Shown piece by piece: positions 9,127 to 18,240 of a DNA stretch of 64,000 nucleotides. Source of the DNA: Euryarchaeota archaeon SM23-78 (GTDB lineage Archaea; Nanobdellota; Nanobdellia; Woesearchaeales; SM23-78); NCBI GenBank assembly GCA_001595785.1, contig LSSJ01000043.1:1-64000 (forward strand), read 5' to 3'. Within the stretch, counting starts at the first letter, position 1; each line of letters begins with the position of its first letter. The position numbers were made by a program, and so were the translations under genes. Under the pieces are notes generated by a model. That model ran no database searches. It was not told where the DNA came from and saw nothing but the letters and a program-made list of their open reading frames with translations.

Positions 9127-9269
9127 TGCGGGGGACGTGATTCGAACACGCGTAAGCACTACTCCAAGGCTGGTACCTTGTCCTGCCAAGGCCCAGGCCT
9201 TGTCTAAGCTAACAGGCTCTGAACCTGTCCCGTTTGGCCCCTTGGGTTTGGCCGCTCCGGCACCCCCGC
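9127..9269 (-). tRNA. tRNA-Leu(CAG) with D-loop and variable-region insertions
   Basis: Minus strand: acceptor GCGGGGG/CCCCCGC + A; T-arm GCGTG TTCGAAT CACGT; anticodon arm ACAGG TTCAGAG CCTGT; 143 nt total, about 59 nt more than an expected mature tRNA-Leu. Confidence 0.82.
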
Positions 9270-9444
9270 GTCAGTCGGGCGGTGGCGGCCCAAAAATTTC
9301 GTTCCGTGGAATTTTTGATTGCCGGCACCCTCGCTTATAGATTAAAAGAAATAAACTTTGTTTATAAATGTTTTAGTTGGCTAGAAAACATCTTTTCTTA
9401 TTGACAACTTTTAAATATTAGTTAACCACCCCTAATCAAGCAAA

Positions 9445-9705
9445 ATGGGGGATGAAGTTAATTTAGATGTTGTGGCTGAGGAATTATTCCAATATGTTAA
9501 AGAACACAAAATTCTAAAAGAATCAGATATTTTTAAAATATATTGGGCAAAACATGATGATGGCCTTACTGGGCCACAATTAAGGGTGTTTTTGAATGAG
9601 TTAGTGATACAGGAAAAACTAATCGACCTTTATCCTAGGAATGAAAGCCCAGACAGTGCGCCAAGTGGAAGGCGATATTATATCATTGCTCCTCAAAAAG
9701 AATAA
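9445..9705 (+). CDS. Hypothetical protein, possibly winged-helix
   Basis: 86-aa ORF, no recognised motif. Confidence 0.5.
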   Translation: MGDEVNLDVVAEELFQYVKEHKILKESDIFKIYWAKHDDGLTGPQLRVFLNELVIQEKLIDLYPRNESPDSAPSGRRYYIIAPQKE

Positions 9706-9778
9706 TTCAAAATTTTATTTTGTGATATTCTGAAAAACAACATTCTTTAAATACACTTATAGATTACCAAGGGTTAAC

Positions 9779-11134
9779 ATGATGTTCCTTGCAAAAACCT
9801 TATCTTTCTATAAGAGAAAAGATATTCAGGAAGAGCTTGTAAAGCATGCCAAGGACAAAGAGGTGGCTTTCAGGTTTGACGAGAGGTTTGGCAAGCGCCC
9901 AGAAACCCTTTCTTATCCTAATGATGTGCTTGAACTAGCCAAGCAAAGAGTTACTAGCTTCCATTGCTCAGAAGAGCTATGGACTAATCCTTTACAGTTA
10001 AGGACTGATATGAGGAGAAAAGAGCAGGACGAGTTGAGAAAGGGCTGGGACTTGGTTTTTGATATTGATTGTCATTTCTTTGATTACAGCAAGATAGCTG
10101 CTTATTATGCTATTAGGGCTTTAAAACACAACGGCGTTAAATCAATAACAGCTAAGTTTTCAGGCAACAAAGGGTTTCATATAGCGGTTCCATTTGAAGC
10201 CTTTCCAGAATCAATCGATGGACAACCCTTAAAAGATTTGTTTCCTGAAGCGCCCAGAAGAATAGCAGAATACATTAAGTTCTTAATACAAGAACCTTTG
10301 AGTAAAGCCATTATGAAAGTTGAGAAAAAGGATTTTAATAAAATAATTAAAAAGACAGGGCTAAAATCAGAAAGAATAATTCGTTATGATAAGAACGAGT
10401 TTGGTGATGAAATACCCAAACTGAATGTGGAGAACTTCTTACAAATAGACACCTTGTTGCTTAGTTCAAGACACTTATATAGGATGCCTTATTCCTTTCA
10501 CGAGAAGTCTCAATTAATCTCTGTGCCTGTTGATATAAATAAGATTCTCAATTTCAAAAAAGAGTTTGCAGAACCAAACCAAGTCAAAGTTGAGCATCCC
10601 TTTCTTAATAGAGATGTTAATCTTTGCAATGCAGAAAAACTATTAAGGAATGCCTTTGACCATAAACCAGCAGGCAGGATTATTGAAGAAGAGGAGAAAA
10701 GAAAAAAGAAATTTGACGAAAAACAAAAAGCTTATTCATTACCAGAGAAAGCCATTGGTGAAGAAAACTTTCCTCCTTGCATTAAACTAATCCTTAGCGG
10801 TCTTGAAGATGGTCGTAAAAGAGCAGTTTTTATTCTTATAAACTTTCTTGCTAGTTGTGGCTGGGATTATGACATGATAGAGAAGAGATTAGTGGAGTGG
10901 AATGAAAAAAATCATGAACCTCTAAGACAGCAATATATATTAGGACAGTTAAGATATGCAAAACAAGGCAAAGAAATTAAGTCGCCGCCTAATTGCGACA
11001 ACCTGGGCTATTACAAAGGCTTTAATGTGTGCAGACCAGAAGAGCTGTGCGAGCAGATAAAGAATCCTTTGCAGTATGCTAAGAGAAAGGAGCGGAGCAC
11101 CATACACTTAAAGAAGAAAGTAAAGAAAAAATAG
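9779..11134 (+). CDS. Fused DNA primase PriS-PriL(CTD)
   Basis: PriS motifs 'DIDCHFFD', 'SGNKGFHIAVP', 'SSRHLYRMPYSFHEK'; C-terminal PriL-like domain with PPC...NC...VCRPEELC cysteines. Confidence 0.85.
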   Translation: MMFLAKTLSFYKRKDIQEELVKHAKDKEVAFRFDERFGKRPETLSYPNDVLELAKQRVTSFHCSEELWTNPLQLRTDMRRKEQDELRKGWDLVFDIDCHFFDYSKIAAYYAIRALKHNGVKSITAKFSGNKGFHIAVPFEAFPESIDGQPLKDLFPEAPRRIAEYIKFLIQEPLSKAIMKVEKKDFNKIIKKTGLKSERIIRYDKNEFGDEIPKLNVENFLQIDTLLLSSRHLYRMPYSFHEKSQLISVPVDINKILNFKKEFAEPNQVKVEHPFLNRDVNLCNAEKLLRNAFDHKPAGRIIEEEEKRKKKFDEKQKAYSLPEKAIGEENFPPCIKLILSGLEDGRKRAVFILINFLASCGWDYDMIEKRLVEWNEKNHEPLRQQYILGQLRYAKQGKEIKSPPNCDNLGYYKGFNVCRPEELCEQIKNPLQYAKRKERSTIHLKKKVKKK

Positions 11135-11385
11135 TCTTCTCCTTATTATCTAATCATAAGATTTATAAATACTCTGCTGTTTTTCTCCTCTTGTTTGGGT
11201 GGTAATGAACCTAAACCAGGAAAAAGCCTGAAAAGAAAGCCCTTTTCAGTACACAAAGAGCACTTTTTTGTTCTTAGTGTCTTCTATATGGGTTTTCCAA
11301 AAAAGGCTTTTAGTCATACACATAAATCATTACTCCTAGTTATCCAGGAGGGTATGAATCAATACATGTTATTAGAAGTGATACA

Positions 11386-12381
11386 ATGCCACGAACTATG
11401 AAACCAAGAAAGGGAAGCATGGCTTATTGGCCTAGAAAGAAGGCTAAAAAGATTTATCCTCGAATCAAGGGCTGGTCAAAACATGCTTTTGATACTTCTT
11501 CTCTTCTTGGCTTTGCTGGTTACAAGGCAGGGATGACACATATTCTGGGCGTGGATAATAAAAAGACCTCGCCAACCAAGGGCGAGGAGATACGCTTGCC
11601 TGTTACTGTGATTGAGTGCCCGCCGCTCAAAATTTTTTCTGCTCGCTTCTACAAAAAAAATGCTTATGGTTTGTTTGTTGCCAAGGATTTCTTGTTCAAA
11701 CCTTCCAAAGACCTTCAACGCAAACTTTCTCTTCCCAAAAAGCTTTCTGACATAAAAGAGTTTGACAAAATCAATCCTGACGATTATGCTGATATCACGA
11801 TTCTTGCTTGTACCCAACCAAGACTTGCTGGTATTCCAAAAAGGAAACCAGAAATCTTTGAGCTCAAGCTTAGTGGAACTAACAAGGATAAGCTTGAATT
11901 CATAAAAACGCACGCTGATAAGGATGTTTCTGTTGAAGAAGTATTTAAAGAAGCCCAGATGATTGATGCTCATGCTATTACTAAAGGAAAAGGAACCCAA
12001 GGTCCTGTTAAGAGGTTTGGTATTGGTTTGAGACACCACAAATCAGAGAAAGGAAGAAGAAACCCTGGTAGCAGAGGCCCTTGGAAGGCTCAGCAACACA
12101 TAATGTACAGAACCGCTTATGCTGGCCAGACAGGTTTTCAGCAACGCATTCAACTAGGCCTTCAAATAATCAAGATAGGAGCAAAGCCAGAGGAGATTAA
12201 CCCAAAGGACGGCTTTCCCCATTATGGCAAGGTAAGGACCACTTATCTGCTCTTAAAAGGCTCTGTTCCTGGGCCAAAAAAAAGGATGATACTCTTAACC
12301 CAACCCCTGAGGCTGCCTAAGAAAGAGGCGCCTCTCCCAACTATTGTTCAGATTAGTGTGCAATCAAAACAAGGAAGATAA
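11386..12381 (+). CDS. rpl3: Ribosomal protein uL3
   Basis: 'FAGYKAGMTH', 'TKGKGTQGPVKRFGIGLRHHKSEKGRRNPGSRGPW'. Confidence 0.95.
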   Translation: MPRTMKPRKGSMAYWPRKKAKKIYPRIKGWSKHAFDTSSLLGFAGYKAGMTHILGVDNKKTSPTKGEEIRLPVTVIECPPLKIFSARFYKKNAYGLFVAKDFLFKPSKDLQRKLSLPKKLSDIKEFDKINPDDYADITILACTQPRLAGIPKRKPEIFELKLSGTNKDKLEFIKTHADKDVSVEEVFKEAQMIDAHAITKGKGTQGPVKRFGIGLRHHKSEKGRRNPGSRGPWKAQQHIMYRTAYAGQTGFQQRIQLGLQIIKIGAKPEEINPKDGFPHYGKVRTTYLLLKGSVPGPKKRMILLTQPLRLPKKEAPLPTIVQISVQSKQGR

Positions 12382-12393
12382 GGTTATGCTAGA

Positions 12394-13413
12394 ATGAAAC
12401 TAAAAGTTTTAAGCAGGACAGGGAACGCGCTTGGTCAGGTAGATTTGCCTGCCCAGTTTTTAGAGCCAATAAGAGAGGACCTTATTAAAAAAGCAGTTTT
12501 GGCTATTCAGAACAATAAAAGACAAGCGTACGGTGCTTACGAAGAAGCAGGCAAGAGGCATTCTGTGCAACTCTCAAAAAGAAGAAGGGCTTTTCGAGGC
12601 TCTTATGGTCATGGTATTAGCAGGATTCCCAGAAAGATTCTTTCCAAAAGAGGAAGACAGTTTTACTGGGTAGGGGCTTTTGCACCAGGTACTGTTGGTG
12701 GTAGAAAAGCACACCCTCCTAAAGCTGTGAAAAAATGGGGGTGGAAGCTTAACACCAAGGAAAGAAGAAAAGCAATTCGCTCAGCCATGAGCGCTACCAT
12801 GGATAAAGAGCTTGTTATGAGGAGAGGACACAAAGTCCCTGATACTTATCCTTTCATCCTTGAAGAAGGCTTAGAAAAGACTATCAAAACCAAGGACTTA
12901 CTTGGGATTTTAACCAAGCTTGGTTTTAAAGAGGAGTTGATAAGAACAGACAGCACAAAGATGCGTGCTGGAAAAGGAAAACGCAGAAGCAGAAGAAAGG
13001 TTACTAAAAAAGGCGCGCTCCTCGTGGTGTCAGATGCAAAACAACTAAGACAAGCAGCCAAGAATATTCCTGGCATTGAAGTTACCAATGTTAATAGACT
13101 AAACACAGAAATGCTTGCTCCAGGAGGGCATCCTGGCAGAGCAACTATTTTCACAACCAAAGCAGTTGAAGTGTTAAAGACTGGCTTGTTCACGAAAGAT
13201 TACCAAGGAGAACCTCAGAAAAAAGAGAGGAAAAAAAAGAAAGAAAAGCCAAAGAAAGTTGAGAAGAAAAAGGAGAGGAAGGTTAGGAAAGAAAAAGCTG
13301 TTAAGAAATCACAGAGCTCAAAGAGCTCTGGGAAGTTAGAGGCTACGCCTCAAACTAAAGAAAAAAAGAAACCAGAAGCAAAGAAAAAAACAAAATCCGA
13401 GGCTAAGAAATGA
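12394..13413 (+). CDS. rpl4: Ribosomal protein uL4 with Lys-rich C-terminal extension
   Basis: uL4 signature 'GAFAPGTVGGRKAHPPKAVKKWGWKLN'. Confidence 0.94.
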   Translation: MKLKVLSRTGNALGQVDLPAQFLEPIREDLIKKAVLAIQNNKRQAYGAYEEAGKRHSVQLSKRRRAFRGSYGHGISRIPRKILSKRGRQFYWVGAFAPGTVGGRKAHPPKAVKKWGWKLNTKERRKAIRSAMSATMDKELVMRRGHKVPDTYPFILEEGLEKTIKTKDLLGILTKLGFKEELIRTDSTKMRAGKGKRRSRRKVTKKGALLVVSDAKQLRQAAKNIPGIEVTNVNRLNTEMLAPGGHPGRATIFTTKAVEVLKTGLFTKDYQGEPQKKERKKKKEKPKKVEKKKERKVRKEKAVKKSQSSKSSGKLEATPQTKEKKKPEAKKKTKSEAKK

Positions 13414-13658
13414 TAATCAAATACCCTTTATCAACAGAGAGAGCAATAAGACTTATGGAAGCTGAGAACAAGCTAGTGTTCATAGTGGATAATAAAGCCA
13501 ATAAGCAAGACGTGAAAAAAGCAATAGAGGAGAGGTTTAATGTAAAGGTTGTCCAGGTCAGAACCTTGAATGATTCCAAGGGAAGGAAAAAGGCTTATGT
13601 GAAGTTTTCACCAGAAACACCTGCTATTGACCTGGCCACAAAGCTTGGATTAATGTAA
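13410..13658 (+). CDS. rpl23: Ribosomal protein uL23
   Basis: 'IIKYPLSTERAIRLMEAENKLVFIVDNKANKQDVKKAIEERFNVKV'. Confidence 0.95.
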   Translation: MIIKYPLSTERAIRLMEAENKLVFIVDNKANKQDVKKAIEERFNVKVVQVRTLNDSKGRKKAYVKFSPETPAIDLATKLGLM

Positions 13659-13696
13659 GTTAAGGTAAGTATGTATATGTAAAGAGCGTGATAATC

Positions 13697-14407
13697 ATGG
13701 GAAAAAACTTGACTCAACAGAAGAGAGGAAAGGGAAGCCCTACTTATAAGAGGCCTAGTTTTAGTTTTAAAGGAGAGAACAAGATAGGCAGGGAGGGGTC
13801 GGTTGTGATTACAGAACTCTTGGGCTGCAGAGCACACACCGCTCCTCTTGCAAGAGTGAAATATGAGGATAATGTTACCTCCTTAATCATTGCTCCTGAA
13901 GGCGTAAGAACAGGGCAGGCCTTAACCATTGGTGGCAAAGAGATAAAGCTAGGCAATATTTTGGAGCTTAAGAACATTCCAGAGGGAACCTCTATATTTA
14001 ATATTGAGAATAAGCCAAGAGACGGCGGCAAGTTCGTAAGAGCCTCTGGTATGAGTGCAAGAGTGGTTGCTAGGACAAAGTTAAAGGTTACTGTTCAGTT
14101 ACCCTCAAAGAAGTACAAGCATTTTAATCCTAATTGCAGAGCGTGTATTGGTGTTGTGGCCGGAGGGGGCAGACCTGAGAAACCCCTTTACAAAGCAGGC
14201 AAAAAGTATCATAAGATGAGGGTAAAAAATAGATATTGGCCTATTGTTTCAGGCACCAGCATGAATGCTGTTGATCATCCCTTTGGAGGCACCAAAAGCA
14301 GTCACAAGGGAAGACCCACCATTGCTCCTAGAAATGCTCCTCCAGGAAGAAAGGTTGGTATGCTTCGCCCCAGGAATACAGGAAGAAAGAGGGGTAAGAA
14401 GAGATAA
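13697..14407 (+). CDS. rpl2: Ribosomal protein uL2
   Basis: 'GVVAGGGRPEKPLYKAG...VSGTSMNAVDHPFGG'. Confidence 0.96.
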   Translation: MGKNLTQQKRGKGSPTYKRPSFSFKGENKIGREGSVVITELLGCRAHTAPLARVKYEDNVTSLIIAPEGVRTGQALTIGGKEIKLGNILELKNIPEGTSIFNIENKPRDGGKFVRASGMSARVVARTKLKVTVQLPSKKYKHFNPNCRACIGVVAGGGRPEKPLYKAGKKYHKMRVKNRYWPIVSGTSMNAVDHPFGGTKSSHKGRPTIAPRNAPPGRKVGMLRPRNTGRKRGKKR

Positions 14408-14446
14408 ATGTTAAGAGATAGATGTGTGTAAGATGAGGATGATAAG

Positions 14447-14827
14447 ATGATGCGAAAAGGCTTTACTTATCGAGGGAAGTCTTTGGAAGAGCTCAGAAAG
14501 ATGAGCTTAACAGAACTAGCTGCGCTTATGCCTAGCAAGGAGCAGAGAAAGATAAAGAGGCTTACTGAGCAGGAGAAGAAGTTGATAAAGAAAATACAGA
14601 CTAGTAAGAAGCCTGTCAGAACCCACCTTAGGAGTATGATAGTGCTTCCTTTTATGGTGGGCAAGACCGTGCTTGTTCATGTTGGTAATGGCTTTCATCA
14701 AGTCAACATTATTGAGGAAATGATTGGGCATAGGCTTGGAGAGTTTGTGCTTACAAGGAAAAGGATTGCACATAGTGCTCCTGGAATAGGAGCCACCAGA
14801 TCTAGTGCAAGCTTGTCAGTTAAGTAA
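14447..14827 (+). CDS. rps19: Ribosomal protein uS19
   Basis: 'FTYRGKSLEELRKMSLTELAALMPSKEQRKIKR...GHRLGEFVLTRKRIAHSAPGIGATRSS'. Confidence 0.95.
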   Translation: MMRKGFTYRGKSLEELRKMSLTELAALMPSKEQRKIKRLTEQEKKLIKKIQTSKKPVRTHLRSMIVLPFMVGKTVLVHVGNGFHQVNIIEEMIGHRLGEFVLTRKRIAHSAPGIGATRSSASLSVK

Positions 14828-14829
14828 AA

Positions 14830-15549
14830 ATGAAGTACAGATACGCATTCAAGTCGGATAAAGAGAACATTGTTAAGGCAGTTGGTAGAGACATAGGCAT
14901 CTCTACCAAGCAGGCAGTAGAGCTTTGCTCTTTTATCAAGAACAAGCGTCTTGCAAATGCCCGCGCTCTGCTGGAAAAAATAAGAAATAAACAAATAGCT
15001 GTGCCTTTTAAGAGATTCACAGAAGGCGCCGGTCATAAAAAAGGCATGAGTGCTGGTAAATACCCTCTTAATGCTTCAAAGCAGTTCCTTAAGTTGTTAA
15101 AAACCCTTGAGGCTAATGCTCAGAACAAAGGGCTGAGCTCTGAACTTAAGCTTATTCATGCTTGTGCTCAAAAAGCATCAACTCCTCTTCGTTATGGGCG
15201 AAAGAGAAGAATAGAGATGAAAAGAACCCACATTGAGTTGGTGGCAGAGGAGGTTGAGCCTGTTAAGAGGGAGGCTAAGAAAAAACCAGAAAGAAAAGAA
15301 GAAAAGGTTGAAGAAAAAAAAGAGGAAAAGAAGCCAGAACCGGCGGCAGAACCAAAAAAGGAAGTTAAGAAGGAAGAGGTAAAGAAGAAGGAGACGGAAG
15401 AAGTTAAAGAAGAAAGGAAAGAACCCGCAAAGAAAGAAGAGAAGCAAACAAAAGCAAAACCTGGAACTAAAAAGGAAGAAGAGAAAAAAGAAATAAAGAA
15501 AACAACCACGGTCGCTGACGCGACAAAGAAACCCAAGGAGAAAAAATGA
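14830..15549 (+). CDS. rpl22: Ribosomal protein uL22 with long K/E-rich tail
   Basis: uL22 core then (KE)-rich low-complexity C-terminus. Confidence 0.93.
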   Translation: MKYRYAFKSDKENIVKAVGRDIGISTKQAVELCSFIKNKRLANARALLEKIRNKQIAVPFKRFTEGAGHKKGMSAGKYPLNASKQFLKLLKTLEANAQNKGLSSELKLIHACAQKASTPLRYGRKRRIEMKRTHIELVAEEVEPVKREAKKKPERKEEKVEEKKEEKKPEPAAEPKKEVKKEEVKKKETEEVKEERKEPAKKEEKQTKAKPGTKKEEEKKEIKKTTTVADATKKPKEKK

Positions 15550-16433
15550 TCGAGAAGAAGTTCGTTAATCAAAACATAAAGGAATTCCAGATTAAGGAGT
15601 ATATTAGAAATAATCTTAGTAGGGTTGGACTTAGTGATGTTAAGCTTCAAAGAACGCCGTTAGGCGAGAAAATAATCATAAGCACAAGCAGACCAGGTCT
15701 GGTTGTTGGAAGGTCAGGAACCAACATCACAAAGCTAACCAAGGATTTGAAACAGGTGTTTAAACTAGATAACCCGCAGATAGAAATCGAGGAGGTTACC
15801 AGCATCGGGTTTGATGCTAACATAATTGCTGAGATGATTGCTAATTCACTTGAGAAGTTTGGCACAACCAGGTTCAAAGGCATTGGTCATAAAGCAATAT
15901 CTGATGTGATGAGTGCAGGCGCCCTTGGTGTTGAAATCTTGATATCTGGCAAGGTTCCAAGTGCAAGGGCAAAGACATGGAGGTTTTACCAAGGCTACTT
16001 GAAAAAGTGCGGAGACATAGCAATTTCACAGGTAAGGGTTGCTTACACCATTGCTAAGCTTAAGAGTGGGGTGATTGGAATAAAAGTTAGTATAATGACA
16101 CCTGATACTGTGCTGCCAGACAAGATTAAGATTTTAAAAGAGCAAGACAAGCTTGTTGAAAAGGTAGAGGAGGTCAAGGATAAAGCACTAGAAAAAGAGA
16201 TGCAGGACAAGATTAAGGAGTTAGAGGCTTCACAAGCAGAGAAAACAGTTGAGAAGAAAAAAGAGGAAACCAAAGAAGAGAAAAGGGAAAAGAAGGAGAA
16301 GAAAGACGACAAAAAAGAGGTCAAGGATAAGAGGAAAGTTAGTAAAAAGACAGGTTCAGAAGTAGCAGATAAAAAAGAGGGAAAAGAGAAACAGGAAAAA
16401 AAGAAGGAAGCTAAGAAGAAGAAAGAGGCATGA
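15546..16433 (+). CDS. rps3: Ribosomal protein uS3 with K/E-rich tail
   Basis: KH domain 'IIISTSRPGLVVGRSGTNITKLTKDLK'. Confidence 0.94.
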   Translation: MIEKKFVNQNIKEFQIKEYIRNNLSRVGLSDVKLQRTPLGEKIIISTSRPGLVVGRSGTNITKLTKDLKQVFKLDNPQIEIEEVTSIGFDANIIAEMIANSLEKFGTTRFKGIGHKAISDVMSAGALGVEILISGKVPSARAKTWRFYQGYLKKCGDIAISQVRVAYTIAKLKSGVIGIKVSIMTPDTVLPDKIKILKEQDKLVEKVEEVKDKALEKEMQDKIKELEASQAEKTVEKKKEETKEEKREKKEKKDDKKEVKDKRKVSKKTGSEVADKKEGKEKQEKKKEAKKKKEA

Positions 16434-16452
16434 TAAAGCAAACCAGCACAAA

Positions 16453-16761
16453 ATGAAATTCAAGGACTTATCGCGGATGGCTGCAGAAGAACGTGAGAAA
16501 AAACTGAAAGAACTACAGTTAGAATTAATTAAATTAAATGCGCAAGTTGCTACAGGCACGCCGCCTAGGAACGCAGGGCAGTTAAAGAGATTAAAAAAAG
16601 ACCTTGCCAAACTCATGCTCCTAAAAGGCCTTGATGAGAAAAAGGCTTTGCATCAAAAGACACAACAAGTTAAAACCCAACTTAAACCACAACCTAAGCC
16701 AACATCAGCTCCGAAGAAAGATAAAAAACCAAGTGAAAAAACAACCAAAAAAACAAAATGA
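16453..16761 (+). CDS. rpl29: Ribosomal protein uL29
   Basis: 'MKFKDLSRMAAEEREKKLKELQLELIKLNAQ', operon position. Confidence 0.9.
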   Translation: MKFKDLSRMAAEEREKKLKELQLELIKLNAQVATGTPPRNAGQLKRLKKDLAKLMLLKGLDEKKALHQKTQQVKTQLKPQPKPTSAPKKDKKPSEKTTKKTK

Positions 16762-17066
16762 GCGAGACATGCAGTACTTGTGGGCTGCCAAAAGAGCTTT
16801 GCGTTTGTGAAACAATCGCAAAGGAAAACCAGATGATAGAGGTTGAGCTGGTTAAGAAAAAATTCGGAAAGATAAACACGGTAATCAAAGGGATTAATCA
16901 GCACGAAATTAACCTCAAAGAGCTGGCCAAGAAGCTTAAGACCAGGTTTGCTTGTGGAGGCACAGCAAAGGAAGGGATTGTTGAGCTTCAAGGCGATCAT
17001 TTGAAGGATATTAAGGCAGAGCTCGTAAAACTTGGCTTTAGCCCAGACACAATAGAGTTAAAATAA
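16758..17066 (+). CDS. Translation initiation factor SUI1/eIF1-like
   Basis: 'CSTCGLPKELCVCE...LKTRFACGGTAKEGIVELQGDH'. Confidence 0.93.
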   Translation: MSETCSTCGLPKELCVCETIAKENQMIEVELVKKKFGKINTVIKGINQHEINLKELAKKLKTRFACGGTAKEGIVELQGDHLKDIKAELVKLGFSPDTIELK

Positions 17067-17094
17067 TAATAAGGAAAGGATAGAGGAAGATGGA

Positions 17095-17367
17095 ATGAGT
17101 AATCCAGAGGAATTTATAGGGCAGAGAATAAAGGTTGTTCAGGCGAGAAATACGAGTATTGAAGGGACAGAAGGCACGATAAAAGAAGATACCAAAAACA
17201 CTTTTCGAATATTAACTGATGATAACAAAGCAAAAATCTTGCTTAAGCAGGGCGCAGTGTTCATGATAAATAAGCAAAAAATTAGGGGAGAAGACCTCCT
17301 CTTCAGACCAGAAGAAAGGATTAAGCTCAAAAATGAGTTAAAAAAGATAAAAAGACGCGGGGATTAA
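17095..17367 (+). CDS. rnp1: RNase P protein component 1 (Rpp29/Rnp1)
   Basis: '[35 protein letters not shown]'. Confidence 0.88.
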   Translation: MSNPEEFIGQRIKVVQARNTSIEGTEGTIKEDTKNTFRILTDDNKAKILLKQGAVFMINKQKIRGEDLLFRPEERIKLKNELKKIKRRGD

Positions 17368-17371
17368 AAAA

Positions 17372-17842
17372 ATGAAAAAGAAAGGAGTCGGACTGAGCAT
17401 AACTCCTCCTAAAAAGGAGTGCTCTGATGATAAATGTCCTTTTCATGGAAGGCTTGGTGTAAGAGGCAGAATATTCACTGGGTTTGTTACTAGTGATAAG
17501 ATGGCAAGAACAGTAACCGTGGTTTGGCCTAGAAGATTGTATGTTTCTAAGTATGAAAGGTATGAGAAGAAGAAAAGCAAGATAAAAGCACACAATCCTG
17601 AATGTATTAATGCTAAAAAAGGAGATGTTGTAAGAATCGCTGAGACGCGTCCTTTATCCAAGACCAAACACTTTGTTGTGATAGAAGTTGTGGGCAAGGA
17701 GTCGAGAAAAGAGCTTTTGAAAGAAGAAGCCTTACAAGAAGCAGAGGTAGTTGAAAAGAAAAAAGGAATAGCCTCTGAAGAAGCTGAGGAAGCCAAAGAA
17801 GCAAGAGGAGATAAGAAAAAATCTAAGAGCGAGAGAAAATGA
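17372..17842 (+). CDS. rps17: Ribosomal protein uS17
   Basis: '[33 protein letters not shown]...[18 protein letters not shown]'. Confidence 0.94.
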   Translation: MKKKGVGLSITPPKKECSDDKCPFHGRLGVRGRIFTGFVTSDKMARTVTVVWPRRLYVSKYERYEKKKSKIKAHNPECINAKKGDVVRIAETRPLSKTKHFVVIEVVGKESRKELLKEEALQEAEVVEKKKGIASEEAEEAKEARGDKKKSKSERK

Positions 17843-18240
17843 AAGCAACAAAGGCACGCATAACTAAAGGACTTCAGAAAGGCTCGTATGTTGAAGCCTG
17901 TGATAATTCAGGCGCCAAGGTGTTAAAGATAGTCTCAGTTAAAAGAGCAAAAACAGTCAAGGGAAGAGTGGCTGGAGCCGGCATAGGAGATATGTTCCTA
18001 GCCTCTGTTGTTAAAGGAAGACCAGATATGAGAAAACAAGTGGTTTTTGCAGTGCTTGTACGCCAAAAAAAGGAGTATAGAAGAGCAAACGGTGTGCGGA
18101 TACAGTTTGAAGATAATGCTGCTGTTGTACTAAAGGATGATAAGGGCAATCCCAAAGGCACTATTTTCAAAGGGCCTATTGCAAAAGAGGTAAATGAAAA
18201 GTGGCCTGGAATAGCGAAAATAGCTAGTCTGGTTGTATAG
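17839..18240 (+). CDS. rpl14: Ribosomal protein uL14
   Basis: '[16 protein letters not shown]...[28 protein letters not shown]'. Confidence 0.95.
   Translation: MKATKARITKGLQKGSYVEACDNSGAKVLKIVSVKRAKTVKGRVAGAGIGDMFLASVVKGRPDMRKQVVFAVLVRQKKEYRRANGVRIQFEDNAAVVLKDDKGNPKGTIFKGPIAKEVNEKWPGIAKIASLVV

Noticed and set aside
9137-9340. ORF 9137-9340 (+)
   Set aside because: Lies antisense across the tRNA-Leu gene and its leader; composition is explained by the tRNA.
11195-11401. Leader ORF (68 aa, TTG start) upstream of uL3
   Set aside because: No conserved motif, overlaps the uL3 start; more likely part of an untranslated leader, though a leader peptide cannot be excluded.
14698-16441. Long minus-strand ORFs opposite uS19, uL22 and uS3 (e.g. 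15192-15650, 16043-16441)
   Set aside because: Low-complexity Ser/Phe-rich translations arising from the Lys/Glu-rich sense codons; sense genes are certain.
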